From Chenopodium formosanum (taxonomy: Eukaryota; Streptophyta; Magnoliopsida; Caryophyllales; Amaranthaceae), in the NCBI GenBank assembly GCA_024500155.1, contig CM044877.1, forward strand, positions 81,452,501 to 81,516,500: DNA of 64,000 nt, in the 5' to 3' direction. The translations under genes were made by a program, and so were the position numbers. The notes below the pieces were generated by a model. It did not search any database and was not told where the DNA came from. It saw only the letters and a program-made list of their open reading frames with translations. Below, one piece after another: positions 24,447 to 34,970 of this stretch (the first letter of the stretch is position 1; each line of letters opens with the position of its first letter).

Positions 24447-27400
24447 ATGGCATCAATTTTCCGGGTGACAGGTAATAGTTCCATATCCACGTACTATCTA
24501 TCATGCATCTTACTCTTGTATACTTTTTCCGATCCGTCCCATATATAGATATTCTACTCCGTACATACTTAACTATTTATTTGGTCAAACTTTGAAAACT
24601 TTAGCACGCCTGATGTTATATACAAGGAAATTTTCATCATGTACAATATTGTTGAAACAATGTATACGTTTTATGATGAATGCAGGTATATTGTGGGCGG
24701 ATTTCTTCGCATACTATGTACTATGGATGATGATGATATACTTGACCGATGTTTGGAAGCTTGATTTCACACATGCTGCTGCAATTATCAATATATGGAG
24801 AGGTTCAGCTTTAGTGTTGCCTCTTGTATTTGTCTATCTTGCCGATGTTTTTCTTGGCAACTTTTGTATCGTACTCCTTACCAGTCTTTCCTACTCAATT
24901 GTAAGTTTTTAGTTTCTTTCTTAGGCTTTGTTTAATTCATCTCTTTTGAAACTTATAGTGTTTGTATATATATATTATTTGAATATTATATCATTTCATG
25001 ATCTAAACTCACTACAAGAAGACATGTTGATATATACGAAGTATAATATAATGTATATGTTTCTTGTATTTTAATGCCTACTAACTTGAAGATATAGAAA
25101 TTGAATCAAAAAGAGTTTAATACAAGTAATAATGTATAAAAAAAAAATACTTCGGTATTAACTATTTTTGCACACATTAATGTAAAAAATTATGATTAAG
25201 TAATGAGATATTTGTCCTCATGTCCTAGTTAGCTACTTTTGAGTAGAACGTGTGCATAGAAGCATACATCAATTCATAAAAAAAGGGAAATTCTCAATAT
25301 TAGCCTGGTGTACTTTTCCTTTTGTATTACCAATGATAAAAGGCAAAAATACGAGGCTACCATTGAGATTTAAAGAGAGAAACGCGTGGTGATCATATAG
25401 TTACATTGATTCAATTGTAATGTAGGGACTTGGACTGTTATGGATGTCAACCCCACCAGTGCTAGCAAAATCAAGCAATAACTGCGCAGAATACAAGCCT
25501 GAATGCATAGGAGAGCAACAAAAGCAACTATTCTACGCATCATTGGTCCTAATAGCAGCTGGAATTGCTGGTCACTTAGCCTCTCTAGGATCCTTCGTAA
25601 ACGACCAAATGGAAAATATGGCCACTGATTTCCTTTCAGGTGCACCAGGCTCTATGTGTTGTCCCATACTAGGCGGGTTCATGGGTGTGTTGATTCCGAT
25701 TATCGGACTCATTGTTGTCTCCCTCGTCAAGTCATGGGGAGTTCAGTTTGGCGTGTGTGCCTTATTTGCGTTGGCCTCACTTGTTATTTTCTTGAGCGGC
25801 GTTTGCTCGTACAAGTATGTTGGACCAAGAGGAAGCCCCCTTACTACCGTCTTTCGTGTGTTCTTTGCTGCCTTGTCTAAGATCACTTGTAGTAGGCCAC
25901 AAGATGAGAATGAGCTTTATGAGATACGTAGTGATGTCGATGAAAATGTTGCTTTGATGCCTCATACCAAGGCTCTCAGGTATTGTGCTTTATCCTTACT
26001 CCATATTTATACCATGTTAAAGGACCAACTCAACCAAAAAAAGTTTATTATGTTATGCTGTGCAGGAATAACCATACCTAAGTGCATAGTTTTATTATTA
26101 AATGACTCGTAAAGTTATAATAAATAATCTATAAAAATAATGAATTTCGTACATGATTATACATACATAGTGTGTAACCCAAATTTGATTTAGCTTGAGA
26201 CAATTTAAAATTAGGACATACAACCAGATCAAAAATGATTATCAAAAGTTAATTATGTTATAATGATTAAACCACTAAATTGAACTTTGTACATACATAC
26301 TTCCTCTGTTCTTTTTTACTTGACATGTTTCTTTTATCGCGCTTGCCAATACAAAGCTTTAACAATCAATAACTTAAATTCTCCATAAGTAAAAGTTATA
26401 TATTATGATAGTAATTATTGAGAGGAATCCAAAAAGATCATACATGAATATATTTTTCCTTACATATTATTCACAAAAGACGGTCAAAATAGGGGTGGTG
26501 ATTAGTGTAAAAGTCAAAGCGTGTCAAGTAATAAAGAACAGAGGAAATACTATACTAAAATAGTACTTATTTATCTTAATCAATGTAATGTACAAGATTC
26601 TATTAATGTAGGTACCTAGACAATGCTGCAATAATTCTACCACAACCAACTCTAGAGCAACAAGAACAACATAGATGGAAGCTTTGCAGGGTAACAGAGG
26701 TGGAGGCAACCAAGACCCTCGTACGCTCGATTCCCTTGTGGGTTACCTTACTATTTTGCGGAGTAGTATCCGCCATTGGCGACACGTACTTCCTCGAACA
26801 GGCAACAACATTGAACCCGAAATTAGGGCGCATCAAAGTCCCTCTAATCTTACTCTTGGGACTCTACGACCAAGCAAAGAGCGTCTTCTCTAAGTTCTTT
26901 GTTATGATAGCTACGGATATTGTTGGGCGTAAACTATCACGTTTTCGCTATGTTTCTCCCGTAGGAGTTGCCGTGTCAATGGTATTTTCGATACTATGCT
27001 GCATTGCTGCAGCAAAAGTCGAGGCAAGAAGGCTTGGAATTGTAAAAAGTCATGGATTAATTGATAAGCCAGATGAAAGAGTACCTATGACAATATTTTG
27101 GCTTTTACCACAATTCGCGTTGCTTGGTGCCTTAGATGGGATTCGTGAATGGAGTGTTCCGAATTTAGTAGTTGGTCAAGCTCCTCGCTCTATGCTCGGG
27201 TTGTTTAACTTCATCAGCCTTAGTATATTCGGAACCGGGTATATGGGGAGTGCTGTTTCGGTTTATGTTGTTGGAAGGGTTAGCAAGAAGGTTAGTGGGA
27301 TAAATTGGTTCCAAAGCACATTGAACAAGAGTCGTTTAGACAAGTATTATTGGGTATTAGCTGCACTTAGTGCAATAAATCTTGTTATCTATATTTTAGT

Positions 27401-27497
27401 GGTATGCTTTTATCGCTTTAAAGATTTAGGTGTTGAAGAGTTGGAAGAGCCAGAGTTTGAAGAGACTGAAGACAACATTTTCAACCACATGGAATGA
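24447..27497 (+). CDS. NPF (NRT1/PTR family) transporter, copy C
   Basis: Third NPF paralogue, on the opposite strand to copies A and B. Exons 24447-24471 (25 nt), 24686-24900, 25426-25979 and 26612-27497 give 559 residues with the same intron phases. The tiny first exon encodes MASIFRVT and splices by G/GTAATA to a GT-starting exon. Seen: YLTDVWKLDFTHAAAIINIW, YLADVFLGN, MSTPPVLAKSSNNC, a central loop with ATKTLVRSIPLWVTLLFCG, DKPDERVPMTIFWLLPQFAL, and the final helices. It is more divergent than A is from B and has a longer acidic tail (residues after about 540). Probably a plasma- or vacuolar-membrane transporter; the substrate is unknown. It is separated from A/B by the composite repeat element. 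Confidence 0.88.
26300..26547. mobile_element. Stowaway-type MITE in NPF-C intron 3
   Basis: 248 bp. Inverted termini CTTCCTCTGTTCTTTTTTAC and its partner CAAGTAATAAAGAACAGAGG with flanking TA. Same family as the element at 12452-12729 in NPF-A, but in a different intron, so the two insertions are independent. Confidence 0.7.
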
Positions 27498-28178
27498 TCG
27501 ATGTAGTGAATTAAATTAATTTCACACTCTATCATTCGATTTCTATGTACTTTTAGTATTTCTTTAAGAATGACAATGGAATGAATCTTTGACTATCTAT
27601 TATACCACGCTTAAAGAGTGTATATATGTAGGTGGATTTATAGTAAAAACTAATTGTAACATGAAAAGAAAAGAAAAAAATTAATAGTACAACCAATGCT
27701 CTATTTTATTGTCTAAATTCATCCAATGATAATAAAATAGATTAGATCTAATTCATACAAAACCATCAAAAGCTTTTTAAATTTTTTTAAAGCAATAAAC
27801 TCCCACCAATGAAGAGATGATCAAGTTTTTGCAATGAGATGGAGCGATTGTTAGTGGGCCACATAGTATGATTGGACTTAGAGAACAGGTTGATGATACA
27901 GTACAAAGCCCGCGTCACTTAACTTTGTATGGTAGAGTGGTAGACCAATATCAATAAGTAATACGGAAAGCAAAACTAACAATGACACATATCATTTTCT
28001 GATTTTAAATTTTTCATAACTTTAAATATTTAAATCTATATCTTTCATGTAATCATTGATAATAAAATATAAAGTTCTACTAGTAAAAAAAATCAAAATT
28101 GTATTAGTAAAATCTATAGTTGAAAAACAAGTCCACAAATCACAAAATCTCAATTAGTTTCCAAACAATGTGCCACCA
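27498..28178. other. Intergenic region between convergent NPF-C and acyltransferase genes
   Basis: The 3' flanks of both genes. AT-rich; no reading frame, element or RNA gene seen. Confidence 0.5.
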
Positions 28179-29330
28179 TTAAAGGACTAAACTCATAACT
28201 CGCTTAACATACGCGCCAACAACCGCGTACTCCCCAAGCCCCCTCGAATCCAAACCAGCATTCAACAATGGCGGCAAGAACAACCAAAACCCACTCCCCA
28301 CCACAAACGCCGCCGTTAAACCGCCGGAAAACCACCTTGGTGGGACCCACCATTTTCTCTCTCTTCCATACTTTTTCACTGTAATCTCAACACAAAGACA
28401 AAATCCATGAATCAGAAAGAACCACGTGGCCTCAAAACTGGGACTCACGCGCCCAATATAGTAGTATATTATCTCGTGCATTAACGCGGATACAATAAAA
28501 GTCGCCATCACAGCTGTAAATGTTGCCAAATCACGGCCGAGGATTCGGGTGAAGAGATTCCGTGTGGGTAGGTACACTGTAGGCCTAAGAATGCTGGTTA
28601 CCATGAGATTCCATCTTTTGCCCCAAAAATCTTGGAGAGAAGTTGATAAAAGGGGTTCATTGAATTGAGGTTCAAAATCTAGACCTATGAAATATTTTGC
28701 TGATTTTGCAACTATTACAAAAAAAACTTCTAATGCAAAATAAATGTGGAGAAAATATAATAGCCATAAGATTTTGGGATGAATTTGTGTTATTTGTTCA
28801 CTATAATCATAAATTTTGATTATTAGAACTAAAAGAACAAATTTTGTGAAGTAATTCCATGGCGGTTTTTCTTGAGATGGGTATGATTTATTTTGTGATT
28901 TTTGTGGATTTTGGGATTTTTGATGAGATGGGTATGATTTATTTTGTGATTTTTGATCTGGGTTTTTGTTACTTTCTTGTTTTAGTGAGTTTTTGGGAGG
29001 TTGCACTTTGATGGGTAAGCAAGAAACAGCTAGAAAAAGAGGATAAGAAATGTGAGGATCAAAAGAAAGTGGAGGTTTACCAAAAGCAAAAAGTAAGAGC
29101 TTAAAATTTGCAAGCCAAGCTATGAAAAATGAAGTTAATCCACACAAATGAATAGAAGTAAGATTTAATGGTAATATTAGGAAAAGAATGATTACTGGGA
29201 TAATTGCTACTAATCTTGTAATGCCCTTTGGTGTAATCTTGCCTATAACATAACAATAGCTTAATGACACAAATATTGATAGCCATACCTTTCCAAAGTT
29301 TTTCAGCTCATCTTGTGCTAGTTCAATCAT
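28179..29330 (-). CDS. Wax-synthase-like long-chain-alcohol O-fatty-acyltransferase
   Basis: Intronless, 383 residues, membrane-bound. The family joins a fatty acyl-CoA to a fatty alcohol to make wax esters at the endoplasmic reticulum; some members use other alcohols. Seen: N-terminal hydrophobic helices (about 15-30, 40-58, 64-84, 94-108), the DFWGKRWNLMVTSILRPTVY motif (234-253), the likely active-site His285 in SALMHEIIYYYIG, and C-terminal helices (303-316, 337-356). A hydrophilic insert at about 117-155 consists of QKSQNKSYPS repeats and makes the protein longer than the roughly 340-350 residues I expect for the family. The repeat is also seen in the DNA (28872-28960). The start is the first ATG in a clear frame. 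The exact substrate is not predictable. Confidence 0.87.
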   Translation of the reverse strand: MIELAQDELKNFGKVWLSIFVSLSYCYVIGKITPKGITRLVAIIPVIILFLILPLNLTSIHLCGLTSFFIAWLANFKLLLFAFGKPPLSFDPHISYPLFLAVSCLPIKVQPPKNSLKQESNKNPDQKSQNKSYPSHQKSQNPQKSQNKSYPSQEKPPWNYFTKFVLLVLIIKIYDYSEQITQIHPKILWLLYFLHIYFALEVFFVIVAKSAKYFIGLDFEPQFNEPLLSTSLQDFWGKRWNLMVTSILRPTVYLPTRNLFTRILGRDLATFTAVMATFIVSALMHEIIYYYIGRVSPSFEATWFFLIHGFCLCVEITVKKYGRERKWWVPPRWFSGGLTAAFVVGSGFWLFLPPLLNAGLDSRGLGEYAVVGAYVKRVMSLVL

Positions 29331-30868
29331 TGTTTCCCTCTCTTGTATCGATCAATACCGGATTGTTGTTGTTGTCGTCGTATCGTGTTCTTTGATCGGA
29401 TCTAGTCGATTGGATTCGAATCTACTTGAATGTTTTTGGAAGTGTGGATTTTTAATTGGCAAATTTTGTGCTAGTAATTTGTGGTTGATCTTGTACAGTA
29501 GAAGTTAGAGTAGGGACTAAAGTTATTAGGCCAAAGTGGGTAGAATGTGCTAGGAAATACTCCGTAGAATAGCAAATTAGCAACCACGTGTTTACGTGTG
29601 CTATAATAGTACGGAGTATTGTATAATTGAAGGAGTGGCCAAATTTATCATGGATTTCGTGGTTTGTTGAATTTATATTCCTTTTTAAAAGAAATGGAGG
29701 ACAGACAACCAAACCAATAAGAGTGGTTTTTATGGTTGCCTTTTTGGTTTTCGGGTTTAATATAGAAACTAGTTTTAGGTCCGGGCGATGTCCAAGCCTT
29801 TTTTTTTTTTTATACAAAAAAATATAATAAATTAAAGTGAAATTATTGGTGGTTTATAATTTTTCAAAAAAAAACATTTTTTTTTAAATATTATTGAACA
29901 TTATTAAAATTCATCAGGAAATTTTTAATAATCTAAATTTTATAATTCATATTAGTTTGTTTTATTTGTTAAAGGAATTTTTATCCACCATTAAAAATTT
30001 ATTCAAGGTAAACACATGTTGCTATGTATTTTTGTGTTACATATTTTAAATACATATAACCTATACGAATTATGGATGAGTAAATAAAAGAATGAGATTA
30101 TATTGAAGTATATATATAACTTCAATTAAAATTTTAGAATTTATGAACATTAAATTTTTGTGAGGAAACATTGATATACGGAGTATGTTTTAATATGACA
30201 TGACCCTACATCATTTATCAAGTCATGAGTCATGACGACATGTGGCAAAATTATGACACGTGGAATGATTACATTACTTTTAATATATATATAGATATAG
30301 ATTTGGCTGGCCAATAGTCGAACAAGAGAGTTAATGCTAGTGATTAATATTATTTGGGATGGGACCACATGATAAAAAAAAAAAAAAAAAAAAAAAATAT
30401 ACAGTATTTTGATGTGCCTTTAAAATTATTTTTTTGTCATTTAAATCCAAGAGAAAATTCAAGTTTTTGTAAGGTTCATGTACATAAAATTGGGAGTTTT
30501 ATATGAGTATTTGATGTTCTTATATTGATTATTAATGTTATATTTAATTGTAAGGTGTTTTTGACAAGAATGCTCGAGGTTCTTTTGAGTGTGGCTAAAC
30601 AAGGATTCAAGATACCTTTGAAAGTGATTATTTTGAGCAGCATGTTTCATACTTTCATATGATTTTTATTTAAATGCAATCTTAAACAAATCTATAATCA
30701 ATCATAAAAAATAAAAAATAAAAAATAAAAAGCACTACTACTAAGAATACAAAGCTTAATCCATACTCCGAACAAAAAAACATACATCATAGGGTTTTTT
30801 TTTTTTTAAAAAAAAAAAAAAGAAACATACATGATAGTTTTTGTTATGCTTATTTAAAATAAAAATGA
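29331..30868. other. Intergenic DNA, acyltransferase 5' flank and P450 3' flank
   Basis: It holds the acyltransferase promoter (just right of 29330), another copy of the ACTAGTTTT...CCGGGCGATG dispersed repeat at 29768-29800, and poly-A tracts. The strip 30459-30660 has an odd, gene-like base composition on the minus strand (62 open codons) but no domain I recognise. Confidence 0.4.
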
Positions 30869-33752
30869 TCATAAAAACTCAATGATATTCAAACGAGTCT
30901 TGCACTTAGCTTTTAAAGGGTTAGATTTCCACATAGAGATTCCAACAGTTTCTTGCATATCAACTTGTTGTTCATCAATTCTTTCCCATTCAAAACATTG
31001 TATTAACGTCCCTAACGTTAATCCAATTATCCGCATTGCCAAATTCTCCCCTGGACAAGCCCTTCTTCCTGATCCGAAAGGTATATACTCGTATTTAATC
31101 TTATCGCCTTTAACATTATTCTCAAACCTTTCAGGCTTGAATTTTCTTGGATCATTCCAAATATTTGGATCATTTTGTATAGCCCATATGTTCAAGGTAA
31201 GGAGAGTGCCACGTGGAACACGAAAACCTCCCACGATACAATCGGACGAGGACTCACGAGGTGGTAGTATTGGAGCAGCAGGGTACATTCTAAGTGTCTC
31301 TTTAATGATGCAATGGAGGTAGGGAAGATGAGCCAGGTCGGATTCCTCGATCAAACGATGATTATCTCCTATGTAGTGATCTATCTCAATTTGTGCCTTG
31401 TGTAGAACTTCTGGATTGTTTAATAGCAATGATAATGCCCATTCCATTGCACTAGCTGATACTTCACTTCCCGCTAGTAACAAATCCTAACAGAAATAAT
31501 GGATGAGAAATAGAAAATTATAGGAAAAATTAGAAAAAATAATCTCAACTTTGATCAATTTTGGTAGAATAATCCCAACTTTGGATTATTCTAGAATAAT
31601 CCGAACTTTAGGGGGTCTTCATTTTCTTCAGTCCTAATGACCGGTTACCTGTTGAGAAGGTTAATTTTTTTTTCTGTTTTTAAAAGCCACGTGTCAGCTT
31701 GTCATTGGTCAAAAAAATAAATTTAAAAAATAAAATAAATTAAAAAATAAAAATCAAAAATAAAAAAATCCCCCCCCCCAAACCACCCGTTCCCCCACCG
31801 AAACCACCCCCTCCCACCAGCCCCTCCCCAGCCCCCACCCCGAAACTACCCCCACCCTGCCGGAAAAACCCCCCTTACCCCCCGACCACCACTCCCCACC
31901 GTCGAAACACCTCCCCCTCCCTTCCCCACCCACGAAACCCTCCCCCCTCCCCTTCCCCCACCCCGTAAACCCCTCCCCCCTCCCTTCCCCGACCCCGTAA
32001 AAACTCCCCTCCCCTTCCCCCACCCTCGAAAACGACCGGAAATTAAGCCCTCTTGCCGTTTTCGGCCGTTATCGAGGGTGGGGGAAGGGGAGGGGGTAGT
32101 TTTTACGGGGTGGGGGAAGGAGGGAGGGTTTTACGGGGGTGGGGGAAGGGTTTTGTGGGTGGGGGAAGGGAGGGGGAAGGGTTTCGTGGGTGGGGGAAGG
32201 GAGGGGGAGGTGTTTCGGTGGGTGGGGAATGGTGGTTGGGGGGTGGGGGGAGTTTTCCGACTGAGTGGGGGGTAATTTCGGGGTGGGGGCTGGGGGAAGG
32301 GGTGGTGGAGGGGGTGGTTTAGGTGGGGGGAACGTGGTGGTTGGGGGGGATTTTTTTTTTTTTTTCTGATTTCTGATTTCTGATTATTTTTTTTTAATTT
32401 AATTTTTTTGGACCAATCACAAGCTGACACGTGTCATGTGACCTCTTATTAAAGGTTGTTGACTCTCGTTGACCGGTTTGGGACTGAAGAAAATGAAGAC
32501 CCCCTAAAGTTCGGATTATTCCAGAATAATCAAAAGTTGGGATTATTCTACCAAAATTGATGAAAGTTGGGATTATTTTTTCTAATTTTTCCAAAATTAT
32601 ATTCAGTTTTCATTACAACACATTTTCTATAAAAGTTAACTGCCCTAATCTAGGGCATATAAAAATGAGCTAAGAATTCAAACATCATAATTGGGCCATC
32701 TATTATAAATGTTAGAGGACCAACTCAACTAAGAGTTTAGGTGGATGATTGAGGTTCAAAAATATGTTTTATACTCAATCAATATATTTCTTCTATAATA
32801 ATATTGAAATTATTTTTACTGAAGTGAAATAATTTACCTGGACAAGACCTTTGATTATGTCATCATTAAAAAATGAAGGATCTGAGTTTTGTAGGTTAAT
32901 CAAAACCTCAATCAAAGTTTTGTTATCCCCACCACAATCAATCACTACTCCTTGACGTCTTTTTTCATGCACCAAATCTTGTAAAAACTTGTCAAGTTCC
33001 AAGAAAAGAGCCTTATACTTTTTCTCCTTACTAATAAAATGGATCCCCAAATACTTCAAAAATGGGAAGAAATCCACAACACTTGTTGGTGCACCTATTT
33101 CTATCAACTCCTTAACAACCTCTTGAAATCTCTTTGCTTCACTAGACACCTCCGCCTCGCCGTAGATCCTCTTCCCGGCAACCATCCTCATCATGGCATT
33201 ATTCGTAAGCTCGAAAAGCGCCTTTTTAACCTCCACCATCACCACTTCATCGCCACCCTTTTGACTTATAATTCTCTTGACTAGTGATCTCACTTCATCA
33301 GCTCGTATGTTAGCGAGTAAATGAAGGCGATGAGAAGACAAAATCTCGGTCGCAGCAATCTTACGGTGGTTACGCCATAGAGGGCCATACGGGGCCCACG
33401 ACATGGTGGTGAAGTCATATCCTAGGATCTTGCCTGCCACGAGACGGGGTCTGTTGGCGAAGCAAATGTCGTTGTGGAGAAGACAGTCCTCCACGGCGGA
33501 GGGGGAGGAGACGAGGAGGGCGAGGCGAGAACCGAACTGAAGGGTGATCACTGGACCGAGTTTTTGAGAGAGACTTGAAAAGGTGCGGTGAATGGAGTTG
33601 TGGTCTTTGACAAGGTGGAGATGGCCTAAGATGGGTAAAGTAGGAAAAGGGCTTGGTGGGTAGTTTTTCAATTTATGTAACAAAGTTTTAGTCACTATAT
33701 ATGGGACTACTACTAATATTGCTAAGTAGAGTAATATAGAGTTATGATCCAT
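30869..33752 (-). CDS. Cytochrome P450, CYP81-like
   Basis: Haem monooxygenase of the endoplasmic reticulum. Two exons, 32838-33752 and 30869-31486 (intron phase 0), give 510 residues. Seen: an N-terminal membrane anchor (about 6-24), the proline-rich hinge YPPSPFPTLPILGH, the WxxxR helix-C region (PLWRNHRK), the ExxR pair ETLR at 368-371, the PERF segment at 423-426, and the haem loop FGSGRRACPGE with ligand Cys449. The overall layout and single intron fit the CYP81 family, which hydroxylates flavonoids, lignans, glucosinolates or herbicides. The I-helix oxygen-activation motif reads AGSEVS (310-315); the usual Thr is Val314. The intron contains a 1.07-kb foldback element. The substrate is unknown. 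Confidence 0.9.
31523..32592. mobile_element. Foldback Mutator-like MITE in the P450 intron
   Basis: 1,070 bp, flanked by a perfect 9-bp duplication AAAATTATA (31514-31522; 32593-32601). The ends begin GGAAAAATTAGAAAAAATAA and stay inverted-repeat matched for at least 115 bp, then again through the CACGTGTC / GACACGTG region into C-rich (31770-32030) and G-rich (32060-32345) arms. The centre is near 32050. Almost the whole element can fold on itself. A 9-bp duplication with G-starting long inverted ends fits the Mutator superfamily. It has no transposase. The open frames inside are artefacts of the GGGTGGGGGAAGG-like repeats. Confidence 0.85.
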
Positions 33753-33858
33753 TTTGGTTTTTGTATCTTAAAAAAGCCTAGAAATTATTTTTTTTTTTTT
33801 TTTTTTTTTTTTTGTTTTTTGAGGAAAGCCTAGCTAGAAACTAGTGTAAGTATGCTGT

Positions 33859-33910
33859 GTGCATATATATAGCCGCAAAAGAAAGTGCATATATATAGCC
33901 GCAAAAGAGG
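33859..33910 (-). promoter_or_regulatory. Duplicated TATA-box segment upstream of the P450
   Basis: A 26-bp unit containing GCATATATATAGCC occurs twice head to tail (33859-33884 and 33885-33910; only the last two bases differ). On the minus strand each copy gives CTATATATATGC, a strong TATA box, about 110-150 bp before the start codon. Transcription could begin from two sites 26 bp apart. Confidence 0.6.
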
Positions 33911-34970
33911 AAAAAAAAACTCATGACTATAGCCATATAATAGTTGGGAGTCCACCCGGGAGAAAAAATAGTAAAATTAATAAAGTATAGTAAAATAAAG
34001 GCGTAAAAGAAAAGTAGTAAATGTAAATATCTCTAATTGCGTATTCTAGTAAAAATTATGAAATTTTGATATTTGAAAAATAGACATTTATAAATTTAAC
34101 AAAATTCAACATAACTATGTATTTATCCAACACTAAATCACAAAACGAAATCAAAGTGAGTTACGTGAATATTACATAAAGTCAAAACGTGTCGACTTCA
34201 AGAAAATGAAGGTATTATTCTATTATATTTCTTTTTCACTCATGATCTATTCATCTATTTCACTCTTTTTTTATTCTCTTTTGTTTTGTCTTTTTTAGTT
34301 TTCAAAACGTAGTTGAAATATAATAATATCTCTGTCGATTTTTAATTGTAACAAAAGGATATTAGTATCTGTGAGACGTAAAGAAAAATCTTTTATTGCA
34401 TTTAAAATTTAATAGAAGGACAAATAATACTACATCCGGTCCAAAGTTGCTAGTAATTTAGACCGGAGGTAGTATAAAAGTTGACACCCATAAACATGAA
34501 CCATGTAAAAGGGCTTTAAAATCTCGATTCACACTTCTTTTTTTTTCTTCATCATTGCACTCCTTTTTTATTCGAAGGTGCACGGGCCAAAAGCTTTAAT
34601 TCTGAATATAGGATTCTAGGATGAGCAAGAGCAACACAAAATCAACTCTTCCTATGAAAGCTTATACAGTTGTATGAAGATTAAAAAAAAAACCTACATA
34701 CAAAATCGTTCGAGAGCCTACATACTTCTTTCCTTGTAAAATGTTGCAGCTACCATTTTTCAATTTCTGAAAGTATATTTCGTAGATACGGAACTAGTTA
34801 ATGGGAAGTATATCATCATACTCTGTACAACCAGAATAAACACCAAATTTGATGGCAACATTTCCAAATTTGACCGATGATGACTCTGTTGTTAAGCATG
34901 AGAACTAAATCACTAATGGTGACATTTTAAACTGAGCCAGACAGGAAAAAGAAAAACAAAAACCAGGCTT
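33911..34970. other. P450 upstream region and USP39 3' flank
   Basis: AT-rich, no supported gene. A short imperfect palindrome pair (CATCCGGTCCAAAG at about 34433; its partner TTTAGACCGGAGG at about 34457) is probably the remnant of a small inverted-repeat element. The 3' untranslated region of the next gene should occupy the last few hundred bases. Confidence 0.4.

Noticed and set aside
29452..29817. 121-codon minus-strand frame upstream of the acyltransferase
   Set aside because: No domain, lies in the promoter region and overlaps a dispersed repeat.
31754..32430. Gly-rich and Pro-rich open frames on both strands
   Set aside because: Produced by the G-rich and C-rich arms of the foldback element; they mirror one another.
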